A stretch of 23,759 bases of DNA from Zoopage sp. CT-All (taxonomy: Eukaryota > Zoopagomycota > Zoopagomycetes > Zoopagales > Zoopagaceae): the NCBI GenBank assembly GCA_004114245.1, contig QZWS01000125.1:1-23759 (forward strand). The letters are read 5' to 3'. Both the position numbers and the translations under genes were made by a program. Below the pieces are notes generated by a model. That model had not been told where the DNA came from. It saw nothing but the letters and a program-made list of their open reading frames with translations, and did no database searches. Of the stretch, positions 1-8,225 are shown piece after piece; the stretch's first letter is position 1, and every line of letters starts with the position of its first letter.

Positions 1-1193
1 CATTCTGTCGTTGAGTTTCTAGCGCCGTCGGAGTACATGGTGCGCCCGCCGCAGCGACGGCAGCGTGTAATCTCTCCGATCGTGGGAACTTCGCCTTCCA
101 GCTCATTCGAGTGATGCGGATTGATGAGGATACCGAGGGGCAGGCGGGATGTCTTGGCAAGCTGTGGCGTGGCTGGAACCGCGTTGGTTGTTGAACGCTT
201 GTAATCCGACGCAGGGATGGCCCTGGCCGAAGGCATCAGCGTGGAACCAGGAAGCAGACGGATTGTTGGTGGCGGGCTGTCCAGCTCCACGACTGGAGGC
301 GGCCCAATAAGCGCTGCAGCGTGCGCCGCCTGATACCCGGCCATACCCTGCTGCCCCGTCATATTCATTTGGCCGAACTGCTGCCCCAGTTGGGCCATGT
401 TGGACTGCCCGTACGGCACCTGACCAGGAAAGCCCGGTTGTTGCGGAGCACCGAAAGACGGCACAGCAGCAGCCGGAGTGAAGAACTGCGGAGCTTGCGA
501 TTGCTGCACGCCGTTTGCGGGAACACCCGGCTGCTGCGTCTGCTGGCCATACATGAACTGGCCCTGAGCCGAGGTCACTGGCGCGCTGTCGTACGCCGAT
601 GCAGCCTGATCAGGATAGAGCTTGCGCCGAGGAGCATGTGTCTGCGAGATTCCGGGGCTAGCGGGGCCAGCAGAAGATTCGTTGGAGTGCTGGTGGTCGA
701 CGGAGACGTTGCCGCTCGCAAAAGACGGCGGCATGCCGTAGCCTGGAGCAGGCGACATCCCACCGCTCGCCATCGGAGGTGGCTGCACCATCGAATCGCG
801 ACGCAATGGTGTACCTACCCCGGGCTGGAAACCACCGTTTCCGATCGAAGGAGGGCCTCGTGGAGGGATTGGATGTGCAATCTGTTGAGGGCTTGCCTGG
901 GAAGGAATCGGTGGTCGCGCGCCCATGGACTGCGGCGATGGCGCCCCTCCCTGCATCATTGACTGGGCAGGGCTCTGCGTTGCCTGGAAGTTCGAGGGAA
1001 CGCCCGGATGCGCATAATGCTGTGGAGGCAAGCGGCTGCCAGGATGAGGCGCTTGGTGCGCATGCTGACCAGTCCCTTGCGATCCCGGGGGCTGCTGTTG
1101 CTGCTGCTGCGAGTATTCGTGCTGCTGCTGCTGCTGCTGTGCATGCATCTGCTGCTGATTTGCATAATGTGGCGGCGGCGGACCGGAGGACAT
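1..1193 (-). CDS. SEC24: COPII coat subunit Sec24, N-terminal part (partial at left edge)
   Basis: Sec24 is the cargo-binding subunit of the COPII coat that forms ER-to-Golgi vesicles with Sec23 and Sar1. The start ATG (1191-1193) opens MSSGPPPPHYANQQQ, followed by a long disordered Q/P/G-rich arm with polyglutamine runs. Diagnostic Sec24 motifs follow: RRKLYPDQ, then STTNAVPATPQLAKTSRLPL, and the first CxxC of the zinc finger (ITRCRRC). The frame stays open to the window edge, but the residues after RCRRCGGRT do not look like the family's zinc-finger continuation. A GTACTC donor at 36-35 suggests that the last 36 nt are the start of an intron, with the exon ending at 37. The trunk, helical and gelsolin domains lie outside the window. 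The identification is secure from the motifs; the exon end is inference. The start codon lies 68 bp from that of the divergent plus-strand gene. Confidence 0.93.
   Translation of the reverse strand, partial: MSSGPPPPHYANQQQMHAQQQQQQHEYSQQQQQQPPGSQGTGQHAHQAPHPGSRLPPQHYAHPGVPSNFQATQSPAQSMMQGGAPSPQSMGARPPIPSQASPQQIAHPIPPRGPPSIGNGGFQPGVGTPLRRDSMVQPPPMASGGMSPAPGYGMPPSFASGNVSVDHQHSNESSAGPASPGISQTHAPRRKLYPDQAASAYDSAPVTSAQGQFMYGQQTQQPGVPANGVQQSQAPQFFTPAAAVPSFGAPQQPGFPGQVPYGQSNMAQLGQQFGQMNMTGQQGMAGYQAAHAAALIGPPPVVELDSPPPTIRLLPGSTLMPSARAIPASDYKRSTTNAVPATPQLAKTSRLPLGILINPHHSNELEGEVPTIGEITRCRRCGGRTMYSDGARNSTTE
1091..1157 (-). repeat. CAG/CAA trinucleotide tract coding polyglutamine
   Basis: Two imperfect CAG runs (CTG on the plus strand) separated by a short HEYS-coding interruption. 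They encode Q6 and Q6 blocks, with a further QQQM block, in the N-terminal arm of Sec24. Mixed CAA codons interrupt one run. Length polymorphism between strains would be expected. Confidence 0.9.
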
Positions 1194-1261
1194 TGCAAAG
1201 GCTGCAGCAACGTTCGTGGAACTGCTGCGTTGGCTGAAAAAGCCAGGCGTGAACCCTTTCT
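1194..1261. promoter_or_regulatory. 68-bp shared upstream region of SEC24 and the divergent membrane-protein gene
   Basis: The two start codons face away from each other with only 68 bp between them, so both 5' leaders and promoter elements must sit here or inside the coding sequences. I see no TATA box. The function is inferred from position only. Confidence 0.5.
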
Positions 1262-2012
1262 ATGCAGTTCCCTCGACATGCGGCCGAGAGCCTCCTCGCC
1301 TTCTTCCTCTTCCAAGCGCTGTTTGTGGCCGCCGATACTGAAATAATTCGCTTCAAATATGGAGGGGCTGAGGGACTGGATGCTTGGGAGGTGGTGGGGG
1401 CCAAAACTGAACTGGCAACACTCGCTGCGCCCTTCACCGACCACCGGTTTATGGCCATGTTGCCACACTTTGAGGACAAAAACAGGGCGTATGCCGAAGA
1501 AGATGCTGCAAAGTACGACATCGCTCAGAAATTAGTGCGTTTGAGCGGGCTTGAAGCAGATAGCACCTATGAGGTTCGCGTCTCGTATCTGGCGACGGTA
1601 TGCGATATCCTGCTCATCCTGAGCATATCTACGTGTTTTATAGCAGCCGACGAAGTTCAAATTGAAAATAGTAAAGCATTCATCCGGTTGGTCTGGCCAA
1701 GATGCCTCCGTTTTCCTTCAAATCAGCGCGATGCACATTGGAGTCCCTCTATATCCCGAGCATCCCATCGAACCTGTCATATTTAACCTTGGTATGAACC
1801 GGCAAGTCGAATTTGAGTTGCAGAGCGCTTACTTAAACCTAGTATTGGAGGAATTGCTGTTCGGAGCTTTTTCACCTCAAATTATGCGACTCATCATGGT
1901 CATCGTCGTGTCTGTCTTGCTGGCCGTATTTGTACTGCTCCCACGCATTTTCACCTTCACCGATGCCATCGTCTCTCGAAACTCGCAAGATAGGGTTGTC
2001 AAAATGGAATGA
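1262..2012 (+). CDS. Single-pass secretory-pathway membrane protein of unknown function (2 exons)
   Basis: Model: join(1262..1597,1644..2012), 234 aa. Exon 1 begins with a hydrophobic signal peptide (residues about 1-24, ...LLAFFLFQALFVAA). A mostly hydrophilic region follows, containing STYEVRVSYLAT next to the splice point and TKFKLKIVK just after it. A strong transmembrane helix lies near residues 195-217 (IMVIVVSVLLAVFVLLP), with a short C-terminal tail. This is a type I topology, with the bulk in the ER lumen or outside the cell. The 46-nt intron starts GTATGC and ends TAG; using the next CAG (three bases later) would remove one Gln and keep the frame. I do not recognise the family. Its 3' end is 48 bp from the end of the convergent TRM61 gene. 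Confidence 0.72.
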
Positions 2013-2060
2013 AGAGCCCTGGCTTCCAATGTCATGTATTTTCACATAAGCAGACTGCGC

Positions 2061-3400
<1,340 letters not shown>

Positions 3401-3481
3401 CTTGCGATGGAGCAAAACTGTGACTGCTGCCACCAATCCCAAACGCGTCCTTGGCATTGCCAGTCTGCCGCACCACCGCAG
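3401..3481. promoter_or_regulatory. 81-bp shared upstream region of TRM61 and the HAUS5-like gene
   Basis: Head-to-head start codons (TRM61 at 3400, minus; HAUS5-like at 3482, plus) leave 81 bp for both promoters. No TATA box or clear motif is seen. Assigned from gene arrangement only. Confidence 0.4.
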
Positions 3482-5451
3482 ATGAATACTTCCGGCAAAT
3501 GCGAGCAGAACAGCGAGCGTACGGTGGAGGAGGAAGGCGAATTGGCGCGTCGATTGCACCATTGGCTGACGGCAGAACTGATGTTTACTCCGGCCGATGC
3601 CCAGGAACCATTCGATTCCGCGTCGCTTGAACCGTTGCTTCTTGTCTCTGCTCGACCGTGTTTAACACTGGTAGATTGTGTCATGGTCATATGGGAGATG
3701 TGATGGAACAGCTGATGACGACGATTCGCTCGCGGCAGTAGGCCATTGTCTCCCACAAAGCAAATGCCGCGATCATCTTAACAGCGTTGTCGAAGAGATC
3801 CAGCATAGTAGTGCAAGCAGCGTGAATGATCTCCATCGCCAGCGCGATGCACAGGAAATATCGCTACACGGTGTCCTTACCGACCTGTCGTCCACGTGTA
3901 CGAGCCGCAGATCAAGTCATATTATGGGCTTAGCCAAGCACTGCCTAGATGTCAGCCTCACGAAAGCAGATGCAAGCGCTCGCATGAAATCAGTCGCTGT
4001 CGGAATTAAGCGTCGAAGGGTGATTGACCTCGACGAAGACGCGCAGGTCGTGATGGAGCTGGACAAATTTATCTTGGATACATTGGCGTCATCGTCAATA
4101 CTGGACGGGTCCCATTTAGCAGAGGTATTTGAGCTTCTTGTATCATGCCCCTTCATGCGTTCCTGGACAGGCCAAGATGAGGCAGTTTGTGAAGGAACTG
4201 GCATCAAGCGATAGCAAATCAATCGAGGCGATCATCGAAAAGATTGACGAGCTATTGGATGTTGTTCCTTCACGGTATCATCTGATTAGCGCGCTCTTGA
4301 AGAGATCTGAGCAAGAATATGAGAATGCCACTGTGCTGTCGAAGTGCCATCCAGCTGGAATGAAGGGAAGATCGCCTGCGTACGCCGCTGTTGAACAAAC
4401 TTTGGAAGTAAGAATTATGCTTCACACGCTGAATAGTAAAGGTTCGTCTAGGATTTCCGCTCAGAGGTCGCTGAAAAATATGCGCAGGTCACATCCCCAA
4501 TTCCTCCCAGTATCGCTCCGCAGAATGCTATGGATAAGCATGCATTCATCAAGTCGGCCCGAGTAATTGCTAAGGATCAGCTGCAGAAGCTGACGGAAGA
4601 GACTTTTCAGCTTGCTACTGTCAGCATGGGTCTTGATGCCAAGCACAGTGCTTTGATGGACGCGTCTCGTCGCTTGGTATGCCTCTGTTTTGTCCCCTTT
4701 GCTTACGGAAGCTAGATTGAGGCCAGTAATGTGAATCGCCAGTACAGCTCGGAGATTGAGGTTTGGCGTTGCGCGGCCGTCGCATCAATTTCCCAGGCAG
4801 AGGCCACAGCCCAGGCAGTTGGGGACACCAGCCGTGCGGTCGCGGATACATCTCGCGTTAATATGAACGCTCTCCTCCGGTCCTGGCAGGATGCACCCTG
4901 CAGTTCAGCGGAAAGCTCGAACCATGCCAAGGATACAGCAACACTGCTTGGGGGCCAACCATACCATCCAACTGGGCTCTCCACAGTAATGATGCTGATC
5001 CGAAACCGCATGCGTGTGCGATTGGCCGAGACGGAGCATTTCAGCAAAACCGTCTGCGGTATGCGCTTCTTCCATGTGTATTCGCCTGATATATATCCTG
5101 ACAGATGTATTGGACGAGGTGCGCATGCCAAATGTACTCGACCAGTCCGAATGTGACATATCATCCGTGCCCATCGACCGACTATCGTCCACCACTAAGC
5201 GTGTCTACGGTATGCTTCCCATTTTATACTGTGATGATGAACAGAAGTATGCACAGAGTCCCTGATGCACGATTTGGATAAGGAACAAGAGGAGATCTTG
5301 CGCATTGAAAGGCTGGCTGAGCACATTGAATACGCTGAGCAGCAGGTCGAGGAGGTACACAAGGCCCTTGACAAGAGGTAGGCACAGCAGCATTGGTGCT
5401 CTGGAACTGACGCCAGCCAGACGCAGAGTCCGGGAGTGGAGCGTGCAGTGA
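3482..5451 (+). CDS. Augmin subunit HAUS5-like protein (9 exons)
   Basis: Model: join(3482..3633, 3675..3737, 3785..4124, 4171..4407, 4452..4676, 4716..5058, 5105..5209, 5257..5377, 5421..5451), 538 aa. The N-terminal pattern ELARRLHHWLTAELMFTP, then LCHGHMGDVMEQLMTTIRSR, resembles the start of HAUS5/AUGE, a subunit of augmin, which brings gamma-tubulin to spindle microtubules for branching nucleation. The rest is helical and partly coiled-coil (for example AKMRQFVKELASSDSKSIEA and KEQEEILRIERLAEHIEYAE), and the end (KALDKRRRVREWSVQ) recalls the tryptophan-containing HAUS5 tail. Introns are 39-47 nt with good donors, but the first (ending at 3674) has a weak donor: 3634 (GTTGCT) is chosen, 3622 is possible. 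The coiled-coil gene structure is solid; the family name is a similarity judgement. Confidence 0.6.
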
Positions 5452-5566
5452 TTGGAGTTGGTTTCAAATCGCTCGAGAGCAGTGCTGCACCATAGCATAG
5501 TAGCAACATATCCATATTCCGGCATATCCTCAGCGCTGCATCCATGCACGCATCGACAGAATCGCC
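5452..5566. other. 115-bp convergent intergenic gap
   Basis: This lies between the stop codons of the HAUS5-like gene and NDUFA1. It should hold both 3' ends. I see no conserved element or gene in it. Confidence 0.5.
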
Positions 5567-5845
5567 CTAATACACGGTCCTGAAATACCCCGTCTCGTTA
5601 ACATGCTCGACACTGCTCGTTTCAAATCCCTCGGGCGCCCGATCGTCCACGCGCTGCTCGCCGCGAACGTGTCCTGTGAGCCGACGATCGCGCTCCATCA
5701 TGAGCCTGTCCCAGGCATCGACGTGGTACCGCGGCGGCTTGCCATTGTTGTCGATGCGCTTTACGACGTACAGCAGGCTGCCGGTGACGGCAAACATGGT
5801 GGTGATGAGGCCGAACGGGATGAGCGCCTCGAACGGAACCGGCAT
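5567..5845 (-). CDS. NDUFA1: Mitochondrial complex I subunit NDUFA1 (MWFE type)
   Basis: This small accessory subunit of NADH:ubiquinone oxidoreductase is anchored in the inner membrane and needed for assembly of the membrane arm. The ORF is open further upstream, but the family start is the internal ATG at 5843-5845, giving MPVPFEALIPFGLITTMFAV. This is followed by one transmembrane helix (about residues 8-27), KPPRYHVDAWDRLMMERDRR and RLTGHVRG, which are the conserved core of the family. The length is 92 aa, slightly longer than the usual 70-90 because of an acidic C-terminal tail ending GYFRTVY. No intron. The start codon is only 32 bp from that of the divergent FHIT-like gene. Confidence 0.95.
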   Translation of the reverse strand: MPVPFEALIPFGLITTMFAVTGSLLYVVKRIDNNGKPPRYHVDAWDRLMMERDRRLTGHVRGEQRVDDRAPEGFETSSVEHVNETGYFRTVY

Positions 5846-5877
5846 GGCGGGGGTGGTTGTGACTGCGCTTCGCAGCC
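5846..5877. promoter_or_regulatory. 32-bp gap between divergent start codons of NDUFA1 and FHIT-like gene
   Basis: NDUFA1 (minus) and the HIT hydrolase (plus) start 32 bp apart, or 35 bp if the second ATG of the HIT gene is used. Both promoters and 5' leaders cannot fit here, so transcription probably starts inside, or overlaps, the opposite gene. Inferred from coordinates. Confidence 0.5.
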
Positions 5878-6659
5878 ATGATGCGCCGGTTTGGGCCGCA
5901 TGCGATCCGCGCGTCGGAGATATTCTATGCAACGCGGCTGTCGCTTGCGCTGGTCAATCTCAAGCCGATTGTCCCGTAAGCGTTCTGCTTAGCCGTGCCG
6001 ACTGACGGCGTCCTGTGTGGCGGCTGCATCGCCCTCAGCGGTCGTGAGTCCCTTGCTTGCGTGCTGTGGCCTCCGCGGTGATGACTAGACGTTCTGGTCG
6101 TGTCCCGGCGTGTCGTTCCTCGACTCCGCGACCTGTCCCAGGACGAGGCAAGCGCGATCATCCCGCCCTGTCGCTGACCGCCTTGTCGCTGATCTCGGCT
6201 GGCGATTCAGGTCCAGGATTTGTTTGTCTGTGCACAATGCGTCGCAAACGTCGTTGAGACCGAATATCGCGCAGACTCGATCACTCTAGCCGTCCAGGTC
6301 GGTTCCAACCCATCTGCCCCTGAGAGCTTTCGCCAAATGCATCTTGCTAGGATGGTCCAGCGGCCGGACAAACGGTGCCCCACGTGCATATCCACATCAT
6401 TCCACGCCGATTTGGGGACTGGGCGGACAACGACCAAGTGTACCGCGAGCTAGATCGATCAAAGCAGGCTGGTGGGGGTCGCGAGCATGGCGCGGGCGGA
6501 CTCCCTGCCGGAGTGGACAACGAAGCAAGGATAGCACGCTTGCCAGAGGATATGGTACGCGGCTACCATCACTCACAGTAACGCACGCTAATGGCGCAGG
6601 CACAAGAGGCAACGCGGCTGAGAACCTATTTCCCCGACTGCGACTTTAGCGAGCTTTAG
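5878..6659 (+). CDS. FHIT: FHIT-type HIT hydrolase, diadenosine polyphosphate hydrolase (6 exons)
   Basis: HIT-superfamily nucleotide hydrolase of the Fhit/Hnt2 group, which cleaves Ap3A and related dinucleotides. Model: join(5878..5975, 6039..6043, 6089..6147, 6211..6297, 6351..6554, 6600..6659), 170 aa. Motifs in order: [62 protein letters not shown], the catalytic histidine triad [11 protein letters not shown] (window 6378-6410), [17 protein letters not shown] and a C-terminal [13 protein letters not shown]. The glycine and histidine of PGHVLV are completed only through a 5-nt exon (6039-6043). The third intron (6148-6210) uses a GC donor. A second in-frame ATG follows directly at 5881. 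Family identity is secure. Confidence 0.94.
6039..6043 (+). other. 5-nt microexon of the FHIT-like gene (CGGTC)
   Basis: Exon 1 ends ...GTC CC before GTAAGC; exon 3 begins AC GTT CTG. Joining them directly breaks the frame and loses the conserved PGH. Adding CGGTC, which lies between a CAG acceptor (6036-6038) and a perfect GTGAGT donor (6044-6049), yields CCC GGT CAC, that is P-G-H of the family motif PGHVLV. The flanking introns are 63 and 45 nt. Confidence 0.85.
6148..6210 (+). other. GC-AG intron in the FHIT-like gene
   Basis: The family sequence DLSQDEVQDLF is recovered only if the intron runs from GCAAGC (after the GAG codon) to TTCAG. No GT donor gives an open frame with the motif. 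The length is 63 nt, phase 0. A CTGAC-like branch site lies upstream of the acceptor. Confidence 0.8.
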
Positions 6660-6752
6660 GAGCATAGGAGTGAGAATTTCGAGGGCAATGCATGCATTGG
6701 ACAAGCAGCTGTAAGAGGTGGGCCTCACAGTTTTGTTTTCCAAGCATCCAGC
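6660..6752. other. 93-bp tandem intergenic gap
   Basis: It holds the end of the FHIT-like transcript and the promoter of NSA1. No recognisable element or ORF was seen. Confidence 0.4.
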
Positions 6753-8174
6753 ATGCCACAGTTCCTTGTCGCCGATGATAATGGTCTTCTGAAGCGTAGC
6801 ATGCATATCAGCGTTGAACCCATTAAAATGCTTTGCTAGATGTGACGTGGCTAAGGGCGGATGGCGACGAGGCCACGACCAGCGTCAGCACCGCCCATGG
6901 CACTCCCAGCCGAGCACGCGGCATCCAGCGCATATCCGCCATTGCGCCGAATTCTGCTATTGTCGCACGGTTGGATGGGTCGTTAGAAGTCGTGGCGCGG
7001 GGCGAGCCGGTTTCAGCGGCAACTGGCGCATCTACCAAGATGTCTACGGTACGGACGTGGTCCGCACCCAAAGACTACGATGCAAAGTCGACAAGCTGGG
7101 TTGGTCTCGGAGCACATGAGGAGTACGCTCAATCGCTCATGTTGCTAGCTATTGACGTTTGTTCAGCCACATTATGGCAGTGTCGAGTACGGGCTCGATC
7201 ACCGTGAAGGCGCGTCACGACGCGTCCACTCCAGAGGAGCGCTCGTTTCAAATAAAGGGAGCCGGCTATTGCCGAGCTCGCTTTGTGTCCGCTGGATCTG
7301 ATCGCTGCGTATTGGCCGCTGGTGGAAAAGACCGAAACCTCGTCATATACGATATGAGTCGCGCACTCGGCGATGCCAGCGCTTCGTTTAACCCCATTTT
7401 CGAGGCAAAGAATGTTAGTGCATCACATCTCTCCTTCACACGCACCCCTGCCGACACGCTTTATGCAGCTCAAGGCTGATTTTCTTGATCTCCAACAACC
7501 CATCTGGATTCGGGATCTGCAGTTCATGGGGGACGGCGATGCTACAAAGATCGTCACCGCCACTCACCACGGCATGGTGCGTTCGCTTTCCAACACTCGG
7601 CTATTCTCACTCTCTGTAGGTTCAACTATTCGACACGAGGGCGCAGCGGCGACCAGTGCTCAATGCCCAACTGCGCTACAGCGAGATTGACGAACGGCAC
7701 CCCATGTGTGCTATCGCCATTCGCCCTGGCCACAACGAACACGTCTTCGTCGGTGACAACACCGGGCGTGTCGGGCTGTTTGATGTTCGACAGGGCAGGC
7801 TGGCTGGAAAGTATTCAGGCGGGACTGGAGCCATCACCGAGATCATGGCCTGCGCCGACGGAAAGCATGTGGCATCCTCGTCCATCGATCGATTCCTGCG
7901 GCTACACGAGGTGGACAGTCGAAAGCTTGTCGGCAAGGCATATGTGAAGCAGCGAATCTCCGACTTTATTGAGCTCTCCGATGGTAGGAATCCTCTCGAG
8001 GCCACTGACACTGACACCATTGCGATAGCCGCTTCACACAAGCTTGAATCGCGCGACGACGACGAAGACGACGAGCTCTGGAGCGATATGGTATCGGCAC
8101 CCACGGAAGAGGATACAGTGGCGAAGAAGAGAAAGTCAGACAGTAGCAGGACATTGTCAAAAAAGCGTCGTTGA
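6753..8174 (+). CDS. NSA1: Ribosome biogenesis WD-repeat protein Nsa1/WDR74 (5 exons)
   Basis: Nucleolar WD-repeat factor of pre-60S ribosome assembly. Model: join(6753..6795, 6840..7122, 7167..7413, 7469..7576, 7620..8174), 411 aa. The start MPQFLVADDNGLLKHVTW is recovered by splicing a 14-codon first exon. Later family signatures are DGSLEVVARGEP, HIMAVSSTGSITV, GGKDRNLVIYDMSRAL, AKNLKADFLDLQQPIWIRDL, VQLFDTRAQRRPV, HVFVGDNTGRVGLFDVRQGR and ASSSIDRFLRLHEV, with an acidic DDEDDELW stretch and a lysine/arginine-rich tail (KKRKSDS...SKKRR) that can serve as a nucleolar localisation signal. Introns are 43-55 nt. A further candidate intron (7984-8028, GTAGGA...GATAG, 45 nt, stop-free) lies in the last exon; removing it would give 396 aa. 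Only 51 bp separate the stop from the next ATG. Confidence 0.93.
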
Positions 8175-8225
8175 TTGCAGCAGCGTCGATTTACTGGGAG
8201 TAGAAAAATTCTGCCCAACTTGCTC

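Noticed and set aside
321-962. 213-aa plus-strand ORF antisense to SEC24
   Set aside because: Arg/Leu-rich composition without any domain, opposite a secure coding frame.
658-1521. Long minus-strand ORF overlapping SEC24
   Set aside because: It is a shadow frame of the CAG/CCN-rich Sec24 arm (polySer and Ala-rich reading); the Sec24 frame carries real family motifs.
3888-3938. Additional 36-38-nt intron in exon 3 of the HAUS5-like gene (GTACGAGCC...CTTAG)
   Set aside because: A donor and acceptor exist, but the length is below the others and no clear branch site is present; the frame is open without splicing, so it was left in the exon.
7656-7690. Separate gene start in the last NSA1 exon
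   Set aside because: The alternative start is internal to the WD-repeat domain; upstream exons splice into it in frame with continuous family motifs.
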